Source of the DNA: Parageobacillus sp. KH3-4
Lineage (GTDB): Bacteria; Bacillota; Bacilli; Bacillales; Anoxybacillaceae
Length of the DNA stretch: 64,000 bases
NCBI RefSeq assembly: GCF_022846435.1
Contig: NZ_AP025627.1
Coordinates: 2,204,001 to 2,268,000, forward strand
Reading direction: 5' to 3'
The notes below the pieces were generated by a model, which worked only from the letters and a program-made list of their open reading frames with translations, was not told where the DNA came from and made no database searches. This document shows, one piece after another, positions 55,269 to 64,000 of this stretch. Made by a program: the position numbers and the translations under genes. Within the stretch, counting starts at the first letter, position 1. The number at the start of each line of letters is the position of its first letter.

Positions 55269-55751
55269 ATGGCTTGCTTATGTAATGACGGCTTATTTCC
55301 ACGATTGTTTTTACACAATCTACAACCGATTTACCCGTTCCTATCGTAGCGGCAACCGTTACCGCCACTCCTGTGCTTACTCTTGAACCAATCACTACGC
55401 TTAGCGGGGATGAAGGAAGTAAAATTAGATTCAATGGTTGAACTATCACTCGCAGTGGCCGTACTTGGCGTTGGCACTAGAGTAACAGGTATTACTTATC
55501 GTCTAGAACGCTCTACAAATGGCGGAGCATTTACACCACTTGCATCACTTGATATTGAATCTTTAATCCCTATTTTAGGTGTTGCTTCCACCACATCTTT
55601 ATTCCCGAATCTTGCTTGGGTAGACAGACCAGGTGTTGGAACACACGTTTACCGTATCGTTATTGAAACAGATGGAGGAATTTTGACTGGCGTAACTACG
55701 ATTACGTCGGAAACTCGTGCATTAAATGCCCTTGTCATTCGAGAAGCATAA
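55269..55751 (+). pseudogene. Spore-surface-like protein gene with two compensating frameshifts
   Basis: The start MACLCNDGLFP (ATG at 55269) and the long C-terminal part (VELSLAVAVLGVGTRVTG to ALNALVIREA) are in one frame. The middle (VFTQSTTDLPVPIVAATV, ITTLSGDEGS) is in another, entering near 55304 and leaving near 55420 at an AAAA run. Joined, they give a ~160-aa beta-rich protein without a signal peptide, preceded by a sigma-K-like promoter. It is probably a crust or exosporium-type protein, inactive unless the shifts are sequencing errors. Confidence 0.6.
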
Positions 55752-55955
55752 ACAAACAATGGCTGACTCAAGCAGGGCAGAATAGATATTGAGTCAGCCT
55801 AATTATAGAAAATATTTACACTGGCTTGATTTTATTCATACATGAATAACGATATTGTTCAAGGCCCAGGTCCCGTTTTGCAGCTGTTTACAATAAAAAA
55901 CCCTTCCATTCTATAAGACATAAGACGTTTGCGCTTCACTAATAGCAAATTTCAG

Positions 55956-56257
55956 TTAGAAATTGTAAAAAGCCAATTTCTGCCCAGGCTTAATTTGTGA
56001 AACGCGGACAGGCTTTAGCCAAAATTCTCCTCTCTCCTCTACGATTTTATTCGCATTTTCATCAATATATTGCCACGGCTTCATCACCAATGGATTCAGG
56101 CTCTCTTGGTTACTAAAATCTACAAACATCTACAAAACATAATCAAACCAAAAACAACGCTACGAAAGACAGCCAGTGGCTCGCTGTTCAGCTGCAGCGT
56201 CTGTCGGGCAGGCTCCGTCCCCCACAATCCTTGCAAGCCAACGATTTTAGTAACCAG
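55956..56257 (-). pseudogene. Broken gene of unknown function
   Basis: An AAGGAGG site precedes a frame opening VTKIVGLQGLWGTEPARQ (first codon CTG where ATG is expected). It ends after about 45 codons; another frame then carries NPLVMKPWQYIDENANK and GEFWLKPVRVSQIKPGQ to a TAA at 55956. At least one frameshift or deletion separates the parts. Product not recognised. Confidence 0.45.
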
Positions 56258-56348
56258 CTTTGTGCCTCCTTGTAAAAAATAAATACTCCTTCTCTTTATA
56301 TGTATTGGAAAAAAGAGGAGTAAATCCCCTCTTTTCGAAATGGAATTT

Positions 56349-56705
56349 TTACATAACCGGAAAGACGGATGGACATTGCGGCGGAAATACATTCACTGGG
56401 CCTTCTTCTTCGCAAATAATTTCTGGACGAGGTTGGCAAAATCTCGCTGCAACTTCTAAAATGACTTCATATGTGACGACAATACTTTGGCAAATTCTTA
56501 CTAAAACTGTCGCAGTAATGGTATCTCCAGTTTGTGTAAATGCCCCTACTCGGCAAATGTTGAAGGCGTTTTGTGTAGAATTGCAACATACTGTTGTACC
56601 TTCTGGTGCGCAAAGAATCACTTCTTCACTTGTTGTAATCAGCACTGGATTACTTAATACAGTCACTTGTGCGCCAGCTGCATTGGTTCCAATTACCTCC
56701 AAGTT
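56349..56705 (-). pseudogene. 5'-truncated Cys-rich, probably spore-surface protein
   Basis: The minus-strand frame from about 56705 reads LEVIGTNAAGAQVTVLSNP, VCCNSTQNAFNIC, AARFCQPRPEIICEEE and ends VFPPQCPSVFPVM. It is beta-rich with paired cysteines like insoluble coat/exosporium proteins. The open frame continues to 56807 but that part is the antisense of a coiled-coil gene, so the true N terminus is missing. Confidence 0.55.
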
Positions 56706-58226
56706 GAACTTGAAAAAGAAAAAGAGATGATGGAGGAAAAAATACGGTCGTTGGAAAGGGAACTCTCTTCTCAACGGTCTATTATGAATGAGTATCTTTC
56801 GTTTCAATCAGAATTACAATCATTCACATCTTGGATAGAAAGGATCAAGACGATGGAAAAAGATTATGTTTTTTTAAAAGAAAACAGCGATAAGGTTTTC
56901 AAAGAGTCTGAAGAACTAAAAAAAGTTTTATTTACACAAAAACAGGAAACAGAAAATTTAAAAGAAGAAGTCCGCACGTTAACAAAAAAATTCCGCGCCA
57001 TCGAAGAAATCGTATCAGAATTGGACAACGAGAAACAAAAGGATTTGGCAATTTTACAAAAACGCGTCTTACATCAACAGGTTGAAATAGAAGCTATTCT
57101 AGAAAAAAGCATTCTGTTTGCGAAAGAAATAGAGAAAATATCGAAGCAACTTTCCGATTTAACGGAAAAAACGGATCAAAAAAGAGAGGATTCATCGCCA
57201 AACCCAGAAATAAACGAAATAAAAGAAATGTTGTCGCAATTAGTACAACAATTAACAGCGCAGCATGAAACTGCCCACATAGAAGAAAGCCAAATAGAAA
57301 CTCCGCAAACCAATCCAGTGATAAAGAAAAATACGGAAAACGGAACATCGCCTCCAAACAGTTTTCTCCAATTACATGAATTCATTGATGAAACTCAGCA
57401 ATCGATTGTCGTATCCCCAGTTAAAAAGAAAGGGTAAACTCATCCACAAACGTTCAACGTATATCCTCAAAAATTCAGCCAGATCAAAAATGTACGAATT
57501 GAAACTAAGCCTATCCAAAACGCCCAACAACCATATTTCCATAAACAGCCGGGAGAGGATGATGATAAATCACCCAATCTAGTAACGGCAACGCCATTAT
57601 ACACAAACGCGCAAGATGATCTTTCAGACACGCAGATCCCCGTCCCCCATCTGCCTGAATCAACCGCCGAACTGAACACTAAAGCAAAAGGAAAGCCAAT
57701 GACATCGGAACATTCGGAACATATGAAAGAAAAACTATCTGAACAATTGAAAGCACATCTGAATGCGCCCGAACAAACAGAAAAAGAAGCTCATGGAGAT
57801 ATGATTCCCATCGCATATGAAGATCACGCTGATATGCAAGAAGAAAAACTTGGCTATGAAAGTCTTGAAGTGATAAAATCTGGAAATCCTAAATCAGAAG
57901 GAGAACATTTCATGAACAACAGCAAAACAAACATACGATCTCTAAGCGAAAGTGCCGATGTTTCCATCATGGTGAAAAATGCACAAGAAACATGGGAGAC
58001 AGATAGCAAAAAAATTCAAGCAGCCGCTCTCCAGCCAGCAGAACTAACCTTTCATGAAGAACCGGCAAACCGATCCTTTAAAATCCATGACAAGTCTCCA
58101 GAAAACGAAACACCCTTTCGCAAATCGGATAATGAATCTGTCGAAGAAGATTTAACGAACAATAAGCGAGGATTTTTCTCATTATTTAAGAAAAAATATT
58201 CAAATAATGTGAAGATGCGGGACTAA
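56700..58226 (+). pseudogene. Large coiled-coil protein gene, 5'-truncated and interrupted by a nonsense codon
   Basis: A plus-strand frame encodes a long coiled coil (ELEKEKEMMEEKIRSLEREL, then KEEVRTLTKKFRAIEEIV) up to a TAA at 57435-57437. The same frame stays open beyond for 262 codons (TFNVYPQKFSQIKNVRIE, HLPESTAELNT, EESVEEDLTNN-type acidic tail, ending FFSLFKKKYSNN). A downstream ATG at 57699 has only a weak site, so one gene with an internal stop is the simplest reading. The heptads run back into the junction at ~56700, showing loss of the true start. Probably a spore-associated protein. Confidence 0.55.
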
Positions 58227-58263
58227 TCTCCGTATTCTTGTGCATCCTATTCTCCGTTCAAGA

Positions 58264-58524
58264 CTATATGGAATGAAAACATATTCCTTCATTTTTTCCG
58301 CCTTTTCTTCTTCCATGAAGCAAGAGGAAGGAAATAGCAAAGGCGATGGAGAATCGATCGATAAAAAGGCATATCTTCAGACATCCAAAAGAGGGTTTCG
58401 GAGTGCAGTCTGATCTTGGGTTCGCCGCTTCTATGCACTCCGAAAATCCATCTATGTTTATTTCTTTCCGTAATTTTAATCGCTTTTCCAATTCTGCCTT
58501 TTTCTCTCTATTCCAGTTTGCCAT
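58264..58524 (-). CDS. Doubtful small ORF
   Basis: 86 codons beginning MANWNREKKAELEKRLKLRK, hydrophilic and protein-like for the first ~45 residues, then a hydrophobic and low-quality tail. No ribosome site is visible. It may be a frameshifted remnant. The flanking gap 58227-58646 shows nothing else. Confidence 0.25.
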   Translation of the reverse strand: MANWNREKKAELEKRLKLRKEINIDGFSECIEAANPRSDCTPKPSFGCLKICLFIDRFSIAFAISFLLLHGRRKGGKNEGICFHSI

Positions 58525-58646
58525 ATTTTGCAGTTACGTTATATTGTCAGCGATGTTTCGACGTGGAAAAAGTCTTTCCTGTTTGACGACACAGCTATAC
58601 ACAGAAAAAAATCGCATCAGGCGTAGCTATGACAGACCGCGCCAAA

Positions 58647-58979
58647 TTATTTTTGCTGTTGGTAAGGATGATGGTTAATGGAAACATTTTTTGTCGTTTC
58701 TGTTATTTCTTTGGAAAATTCCATAGTCGCTAAGCTCGGCATTCTCGTTTGTCGGTTCATCAAACTGTTGATGCTGTTCAGCGCACGCTGAATCGGCTTT
58801 GCCATCATATACTGAGCACCGCTTCTTCTTCTCATGCTGAAAATGGCCGTTGCGGCAATTCCCAATCCTACACTTAATATAGTCCATATGGCATTGTTGT
58901 TTCGGCGTCCTGTTAATCGCGACAGTTGGCCCCACATTCCTCTATTACGTCCAAAATTAAATAGACGTAAACGATTCAT
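58647..58979 (-). CDS. Small one-helix membrane protein, YrzQ/DUF3918-like
   Basis: 110 aa. Start MNRLRLFNFGRNRGMWG at 58979 with GAGGAGTG upstream. One hydrophobic helix (IWTILSVGLGIAATAIFSM) is followed by a basic stretch (RRRSGAQYMMAKPIQRAL). It resembles small proteins of bacilli with an Arg-rich tail; the family call is tentative. Confidence 0.6.
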   Translation of the reverse strand: MNRLRLFNFGRNRGMWGQLSRLTGRRNNNAIWTILSVGLGIAATAIFSMRRRSGAQYMMAKPIQRALNSINSLMNRQTRMPSLATMEFSKEITETTKNVSINHHPYQQQK

Positions 58980-59270
58980 GATCTCTACACTCCTCTTCTC
59001 CAATTTCCCGTTCGTCCGAAAAAAAGATCTTTTTTCGAACATTTATAATGTGCGTTAGAGAAGCAAGATCATGCATGGAAAACACTTTACTTAATGACAA
59101 CACAGATTAAATCCCGAAAAATTGTGTAAAAAAACCAGCAAAAAGCGATTTGATTTTCTGTTGATCCAATTTCACCGGACGGAGAGAAAATTTTTATGCC
59201 ATATTAGGACTTGGCCGCAACGCATATTCCTTATTCCAATGGGAAATATTAATAACTGTTTCAAGCATTC

Positions 59271-59315
59271 CTTGTCAGGGAATAAAAATGCCAACGCCTT
59301 TCCCTCCCTGACAAG
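59271..59315. repeat. 11-bp inverted repeat in the gap before the adenine deaminase-like gene
   Basis: CTTGTCAGGGA and TCCCTGACAAG are exact inverted repeats separated by 23 bp. On the minus strand it follows the deaminase gene and may act as a weak terminator or mRNA stabiliser. The gap 58980-59419 shows no gene. Confidence 0.5.
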
Positions 59316-59419
59316 CAAAAAATTGATGGATAAGCCTTCTCATCCACCACTGGAAATCGGTGACCATTACTAGAATGAACATGTTTGTAATGATCGCAAC
59401 TTTCGGTCACTTTTATTGT

Positions 59420-61213
59420 TTATTTCGCCACTTTTTCGTTTAACGGTTCAGCAGGGAGCAAAATATCATTCTTTTTCACTTCATATAACCCGAAAGGGAC
59501 AAGACGAAGACCCGGCAAGAAATCACATGTTAAAAACAACAAGGTGTATAAAATGTCATGAAAAGGAAATCCTCTTTCTTGAAGAGCCAGTAACAATTGG
59601 TTATGGTATTGAACTGCTGTTTCAAAGGAAGAATCCGTTGTCATCATTCCGGTAAACGGCAGAGGAATTTCAACGACAATTTCACTTCCATCTACAACGA
59701 CAACGCCGCCGCCCATGTCATACACTTTTTTCGCCGCAATTGCCATTGCTTTTGGATCTCTGCCAATCACAAGCAATTCGGTCGTCGTATTGTAGGTTGA
59801 TGCCATTCCGTCTAAATTCAGCGCAAACCGTTCCAAAATCGCTTTCGACACCCATTTGCCATTTCGATCAATCAAGGAAGCATATAACAGCCCTTCTTTG
59901 TTGGAAATGTCGGCGAATCCATCAACAGATGAAAGCATCACATTTTTTCTTGTTGTAATGACATTGCTTTTAAAATAAGCAACTGGAACTGCCTCGCTAA
60001 TCACAGTATGAGGATAACGATACACATTGAAATCATCTAACAATTCTTTTGGGAATGCAAAAGGCTTTCTTACTACATATTTATTCCAATCCATTTCTGG
60101 TGTAGAAACGAGCAGTTTTCCTTGTTCAGCGACTACTTCTCCCTTAGAGATAACCAGCTCTGGGCGAAATTCTACAAGATCAGGAAGCAAAAGAATATCG
60201 GCCAATCTTCCCGGGGCAATACCTCCGATATCATCATCAAGGCGCAAATAGGTAGCAGCATTGATCGTCACCATTTGCAAAGCAGTCATCGCAGGGACGC
60301 CAAGCGCCACCGCTTTCCGAACAAGGCCGTCCACAAAACCTTCTTCTTCTATGAAACCAGGGTGGGGGCCGTCCGTTGTCATCGTAATTCTGTTTGTGCT
60401 TGCCTGACCTTCAGTGATTATTTTAATAATTTCTGGCAAATCCGGACGAAGGGAGCTGTTGCGAAGTATAGCCCACATTCCCAGCCTGAGACGGTCAAAC
60501 GCTTCTTTTGCAGTAATCGCTTCATGACACGCACTGACTCCACTTGCAGCGATGGAATTTAATTTTTCATAAGAACATCCAGCCGTATGTCCGTCAACCA
60601 CTTTTCCCATTTTTTTCGCAATCTCAATCGTGCCAATTAAAAAAGGATCTCCTTGATACAACAGAGGCCATCTTGTCACTTCAGCAGTTCCGACAACTTC
60701 ATCCAATTCCAAAAGCTCTTGTACATCCTTTGGATTGAACCATTCCCTTTCTCCGGGAAATTCCGCTTGCGAAACAAGGCGAACAAGCCAAAGAAAGTTT
60801 CCCGGCAAATCTTTTAAGTCATTTACCATTTCTTTGAATCCTTTTGCCCCCATGTATAAGTAAAAAAATAAATTATCGTTAACCGTCGTCGTCGTTCCGA
60901 GAGGCAATACTTTTTTTGTCATACTAACCGGATTGTAAAATACCCACGGGTGAGCATGGGGTTCGATAAAACCAGGCGAGACATACATTCCTTCCGCATC
61001 GATCACTTTTGTATTTTCATCGACCAGTACATCATTCTCCCCAACGTACGCAATACAATCTTTATAAACGGCTACATTTTGTCGTAAAAATTCCCCTGAA
61101 TATACATTAATGACAGTTCCACCTTTAATGAACAGATCAGCCGGCCGACGACCTTGTGCGACTTCCATCAATTCCGCCTTTTTTGCTTTTCTTTTCAATT
61201 TTTTCACTCCCAT
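59420..61213 (-). CDS. Adenine deaminase-like amidohydrolase (YerA type)
   Basis: 597-aa metal-dependent hydrolase of the adenine deaminase family. The barrel has PGFIEPHAHPWVFYNP (first metal site), VDGHTAGCS, TTDGPHPGFIEEEGF and ASGVSACHEAI; the C-terminal domain has GGGVVVVDGSEIVVEIPLPFTGMM (split around residues 510-533). It would convert adenine to hypoxanthine plus ammonia, although YerA-type members may have other substrates. It lies 9 bp after the thioesterase gene in an aromatic-acid-like operon, which is odd for a purine enzyme. Confidence 0.85.
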   Translation of the reverse strand: MGVKKLKRKAKKAELMEVAQGRRPADLFIKGGTVINVYSGEFLRQNVAVYKDCIAYVGENDVLVDENTKVIDAEGMYVSPGFIEPHAHPWVFYNPVSMTKKVLPLGTTTTVNDNLFFYLYMGAKGFKEMVNDLKDLPGNFLWLVRLVSQAEFPGEREWFNPKDVQELLELDEVVGTAEVTRWPLLYQGDPFLIGTIEIAKKMGKVVDGHTAGCSYEKLNSIAASGVSACHEAITAKEAFDRLRLGMWAILRNSSLRPDLPEIIKIITEGQASTNRITMTTDGPHPGFIEEEGFVDGLVRKAVALGVPAMTALQMVTINAATYLRLDDDIGGIAPGRLADILLLPDLVEFRPELVISKGEVVAEQGKLLVSTPEMDWNKYVVRKPFAFPKELLDDFNVYRYPHTVISEAVPVAYFKSNVITTRKNVMLSSVDGFADISNKEGLLYASLIDRNGKWVSKAILERFALNLDGMASTYNTTTELLVIGRDPKAMAIAAKKVYDMGGGVVVVDGSEIVVEIPLPFTGMMTTDSSFETAVQYHNQLLLALQERGFPFHDILYTLLFLTCDFLPGLRLVPFGLYEVKKNDILLPAEPLNEKVAK

Positions 61214-61222
61214 ATCGCAATT

Positions 61223-61672
61223 TTATGCATGTAACCACGGATTCGTTTGCTTACAAATTCCCAGCCCTTCCTCTTCCAGTATTTGTCTTACATCATTTGG
61301 AATCGGAACAGCAAATATATTGCCATTTTCCTCCTTAACCCATCCCCTAAGTTCAAAACCATGTCCGGTTCTCACTTCACCGCGAAACACTTCATGCTTC
61401 AGCTTTAACGTTTTATGATTCACTTCCATAACAGTCGTTTTGATTGTAATGATGTCATCGTAATATAACGGATGCTCAAATGTGCAACCTACATCCAGAA
61501 GGGGAAGAATGATATTTTGTTCCCTCATCAGTCTTGAGGGCGGGAGCCCAATGCTCCTGAAAAATTGATGGCCGGCAATATCGAACCATTTGAAATAATT
61601 TGGATAATAGACAATCCCTGCCGCATCAGTATCACCAAAATTAACGCGAAGCTGAAATTCATTCCTTTTCAA
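61223..61672 (-). CDS. Acyl-CoA thioesterase (4-hydroxybenzoyl-CoA thioesterase type)
   Basis: 149-aa hot-dog-fold enzyme. FGDTDAAGIVYYPNYFKWFD carries the catalytic Asp of the 4HBT family. It probably releases aromatic or short acyl-CoA thioesters, as suggested by the adjacent benzoate-CoA ligase-like gene. Confidence 0.87.
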   Translation of the reverse strand: MKRNEFQLRVNFGDTDAAGIVYYPNYFKWFDIAGHQFFRSIGLPPSRLMREQNIILPLLDVGCTFEHPLYYDDIITIKTTVMEVNHKTLKLKHEVFRGEVRTGHGFELRGWVKEENGNIFAVPIPNDVRQILEEEGLGICKQTNPWLHA

Positions 61673-61713
61673 CCCGATTTTCCCCTTTCATTATTCCTTT
61701 CTATAAGGCTGAA

Positions 61714-63303
61714 TTAACGATGCACTACATTTGTTTTCAATAATTCTCGCAGTTTGAAACGTTGAATTTTTCCCGTGGCTGTTTTAGGAAGTGTATCAAT
61801 AAATTCGATCATCCGTGGGGATTTGTAGTGGGCTAAATGTTGCTTTGCGAAATTTTTTAACTCTTCTTCCTTTTCTTTGGAGCCTTCAATCCCATCTTTT
61901 AAAACAACGAATGCTTTTGGAATGACGAGATTTTGCTCATTCTTAGCGCCGACTACGGCTACTTCTAATACATCATCATGCTGGAGAAGGCAGTTTTCTA
62001 TTTCAATCGGAGAAACCCAAATTCCCCCGACTTTCAGCATATCGTCGGAACGCCCGCAATACCAATAATATCCTTCTTCATCTTTATAGTATTTATCACC
62101 GATATGCAGCCATTCTCCGACAAATTTTTTCTTATTCTGTTCATGAAGATTCCAGTATCCGTGGGCAACACAATCCCCGCGAACCACCAAATCACCCACT
62201 TCATTCGGAGGTAACTCTGTCCCTTGTTTATCAATAATTTTTACGTCAAATCCCGGAACGACTTTTCCTGAGCTTCCTTCTTTCACATCACCAATGCGGT
62301 TCGATATAAAAATATGAAGAGCTTCTGTTGAACCGATTCCATCTAAAATATCTATATTGTACAACTCCTTCCACTTCCGATAAAACGCTGGAGGAAGGGC
62401 TTCACCAGCAGAAACGCAAACTCGCAGTGAGCTGAGATCAAAGCGTTCTCCCGTTTTCAGCGCATAGTCAATCATCGCTCCATACAAAGTCGGAACGCCG
62501 AAGAAGATGGTTGGTTTATATGTTTCAATCGCTTGAAACATTGTTTCAGGTGATGGACGTTCTTTCACCAGTACAGTAGACGCACCGACGCCTAAAGGAA
62601 AATACATGCCTCCGCCAAGACCGTAAGCAAAATAAAGTTTCGATGCGGAAAGACAACGATCCTCTTCCGTGATAAGAAGTACTTGCTTCGCATAAGTGTC
62701 TAGCGCATATTCCATATCATGCTGCAAATGGATGACTCCTTTTGGATCACCGGTACTGCCGGAACTAAACAACCAAAACGCTGAATCATCTCTGTTTGTA
62801 GGTGCAGCTTCAAGCTCCTTGCTTGAATGATTGAGCAAACGATGAAAATCCAAGACTTGATCCGGTAATTGATGCACGCTTTCATTTATAACGATGATAT
62901 GTTCCAAAAATAAAAACCGATCCTTTACATTTTGCATGCTTTCCCAAATATCTTCATGGATAATCAATCCTTTCGCGCGGCTGTTGTTTAAAAAATATTC
63001 ATAATCAGATGGCTGCATCATAGTGTTTACAGGAATTGGAACAGCTCCAATTTTAATTGCACCGAAAAAAGCATAAATGAACTCTGGCGTATCATGGCAA
63101 ACCATTAAAATCCGATCTTCCATTTTGTATCCGAGTTCCCGCAACATATTTCCCGCTTGATTTACTTTTTCTTGCAAATCTTGATAACGTATCAACTGAT
63201 CACGATAATAGATTGCAACTTTCTTTCCCAATCCCCTATTAACATTTTCATCGATAAACAGATCGGCAGCATTGTAAAGCAAACCTAATCCGCGCAGTTC
63301 CAT
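61714..63303 (-). CDS. Benzoate-CoA ligase family protein
   Basis: 529-aa ANL-superfamily acyl-CoA synthetase. P-loop LFSSGSTGDPKGVIH, A5 motif DGIGSTEALHIFISN, A8 GRSDDMLKVGGIWVSPIEIE and catalytic Lys in PKTATGKIQRFKL. The overall layout (YNAADLFIDENV start, TEALHIFISN) is that of benzoate/4-hydroxybenzoate-CoA ligases. It should activate an aromatic acid with ATP and CoA. Confidence 0.87.
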   Translation of the reverse strand: MELRGLGLLYNAADLFIDENVNRGLGKKVAIYYRDQLIRYQDLQEKVNQAGNMLRELGYKMEDRILMVCHDTPEFIYAFFGAIKIGAVPIPVNTMMQPSDYEYFLNNSRAKGLIIHEDIWESMQNVKDRFLFLEHIIVINESVHQLPDQVLDFHRLLNHSSKELEAAPTNRDDSAFWLFSSGSTGDPKGVIHLQHDMEYALDTYAKQVLLITEEDRCLSASKLYFAYGLGGGMYFPLGVGASTVLVKERPSPETMFQAIETYKPTIFFGVPTLYGAMIDYALKTGERFDLSSLRVCVSAGEALPPAFYRKWKELYNIDILDGIGSTEALHIFISNRIGDVKEGSSGKVVPGFDVKIIDKQGTELPPNEVGDLVVRGDCVAHGYWNLHEQNKKKFVGEWLHIGDKYYKDEEGYYWYCGRSDDMLKVGGIWVSPIEIENCLLQHDDVLEVAVVGAKNEQNLVIPKAFVVLKDGIEGSKEKEEELKNFAKQHLAHYKSPRMIEFIDTLPKTATGKIQRFKLRELLKTNVVHR

Positions 63304-63341
63304 CTTCCACCATCCTACTTTTTATAAATTTAAAAATAATC

Positions 63342-63389
63342 GACACGGAAGCCGCCTGAAATGAATCCATTTCAGAAGGCTTCTGTGTA
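63342..63389 (-). terminator. Hairpin after the enoyl-CoA hydratase gene
   Basis: Nested stems GACACGGAAGCC/GGCTTCTGTGTAC and CTGAAATG/CATTTCAG form a long hairpin followed on the minus strand by ATTATTTTTAAATTT. It separates the hydratase from the ligase gene. Confidence 0.7.
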
Positions 63390-63415
63390 CAAAACATGAA
63401 ACGACTATTCTTAAG

Positions 63416-64000
63416 TTAAATTCCTTGCCAATTTGGTTTTCGTTTTTCCAAAAATGCACTCAATCCTTCTTTCGCATCTTCCGAACGGAACAATAAGTTT
63501 TGCAGTTCCCCCTCATAGCGGATCGCCACGTTTAACGGCATTTCTTTTCCGTTCATTATCGCAAGTTTGATGTTCGATACCGCATACGTCGCGCTGTTGG
63601 CGATCTTTCTCGCATATTCCAACGTTTTCTCTCTCGTTTCCGCTTGCGGAAACACTTTGTTGACAAGCCCGATCTCCAACGCTTCCTGCGGCGTAATCGT
63701 TTCCCCGGTAATGTTCATATCCAGCGCTCTCGAATAGCCGATTAGACGGGCCAAACGCTGCGTCCCTCCCGTCCCTGCCAGCACGCCAAGGGATACTTCC
63801 GGCAAGCCGATTTTTCCCGCTTCATCCCCCATGAACCGAAGGTCGCAAGCCAATGCCATTTCTAATCCGCCTCCCACGGTATGCCCTTCTAAACAAGCAA
63901 TATACACTTGCGGAGAGCGGGCGATTTTATCCAATGTTTCATTGCAGAACAAACAAAACTGCGTTTTAAAGCGCGGATCTGCCGTTTTTAAAAAGTTGAT
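63416..64000 (-). CDS. Enoyl-CoA hydratase/isomerase family protein, 5'-truncated by window edge
   Basis: The C-terminal ~194 residues of a crotonase-fold enzyme. HTVGGGLEMALACDLRFMG and PEVSLGVLAGTGGTQRLARLIG include the oxyanion hole and the catalytic Glu region (LPEVSLG). The frame is open to position 64000, so the N terminus lies outside. It probably acts in beta-oxidation of the acyl-CoA formed from the ligase pathway. Confidence 0.9.
   Translation of the reverse strand: MNFLKTADPRFKTQFCLFCNETLDKIARSPQVYIACLEGHTVGGGLEMALACDLRFMGDEAGKIGLPEVSLGVLAGTGGTQRLARLIGYSRALDMNITGETITPQEALEIGLVNKVFPQAETREKTLEYARKIANSATYAVSNIKLAIMNGKEMPLNVAIRYEGELQNLLFRSEDAKEGLSAFLEKRKPNWQGI

Noticed and set aside
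54997-55449. 150-codon minus-strand open frame
   Set aside because: It has no ribosome site and is antisense to the frameshifted sigma-K gene; its composition is not protein-like.
56260-56730. 156-codon plus-strand open frame
   Set aside because: Antisense to the Cys-rich coat-like gene, whose motifs make sense only on the minus strand.

Overview
The window reads as chromosome of a thermophilic, spore-forming bacillus of the Geobacillus/Parageobacillus/Aeribacillus group. The signs are glnQHMP-glnKL and murRQP-mupG sets in Bacillus arrangement, AGGAGG-type ribosome sites with frequent TTG/GTG starts, cre boxes, a sigma-K-like promoter, and an aliphatic amidase plus cobalt nitrile hydratase like those known from thermophilic bacilli. 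It is mostly catabolic, accessory DNA with many decay scars. No rRNA, tRNA, CRISPR array or intact transposase was seen.

Layout: (1) 1-7.4 kb: 5' part of a mannitol PTS gene, then a sigma-54-controlled operon (iron alcohol dehydrogenase, GntP-type permease, CoA-acylating (methyl)malonate-semialdehyde dehydrogenase) and its NtrC-type activator. (2) 7.5-8.4 kb: an 844-bp cassette with inverted-repeat ends and an imperfect 11-bp target duplication, carrying one small exported-protein gene and no transposase. (3) 8.8-28 kb: a ~19-kb sugar-acid island, all on the minus strand: TRAP transporter (two DctP proteins with one DctQM), a LarA-family nickel racemase/epimerase homologue, an oversized IlvD/Edd dehydratase, an IclR regulator, an FAH-type 2-keto-3-deoxy-acid dehydratase, 2-ketoglutarate-semialdehyde dehydrogenase, larE-larB-larC for the nickel-pincer cofactor, a DapA-like aldolase, a U32-like TIM-barrel protein, a two-subunit UxaA-type dehydratase and a D-2-hydroxyacid dehydrogenase. 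The island lies between a broken 3' copy (8624-8804) and an intact copy (28594-29541) of the same aldo/keto reductase gene, which suggests acquisition by recombination.

(4) 29.7-36.5 kb: glutamine ABC transporter, GlnK/GlnL two-component system and a dicarboxylate/amino-acid symporter. (5) 37-41.3 kb: N-acetylmuramic acid recycling (mupG, murP, murQ, murR). (6) 41.6-48.4 kb: YceI protein, a deletion scar fusing a permease fragment to a truncated isomerase, then a nitrile pathway (amidase, Co/Ni permease, 2Fe-2S ferredoxin, nitrile hydratase activator, alpha, beta). (7) 48.9-51.4 kb: a radical SAM/SPASM gene followed by a 28-codon ORF with a near-perfect ribosome site, the pair bracketed by ~130-bp direct repeats: a candidate peptide-modification cassette. 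(8) 51.5-59 kb: small genes, a DUF1445 hydro-lyase, a methyltransferase, a YdcZ transporter and a cluster of decayed, probably spore-surface, genes. (9) 59.4-64 kb: adenine deaminase-like protein, acyl-CoA thioesterase, benzoate-CoA ligase-like enzyme and an enoyl-CoA hydratase that runs off the window.

Proposed logic of the island: TRAP uptake of a sugar acid, C2 epimerisation by the LarA homologue using the cofactor made by LarB/C/E, dehydration by IlvD to a 2-keto-3-deoxy acid, then either a second dehydration and oxidation to 2-ketoglutarate (Weimberg type) or aldol cleavage (Dahms/KDG type), with IclR as regulator. The individual families are recognisable; their assembly into one route, and the substrate, are inference.
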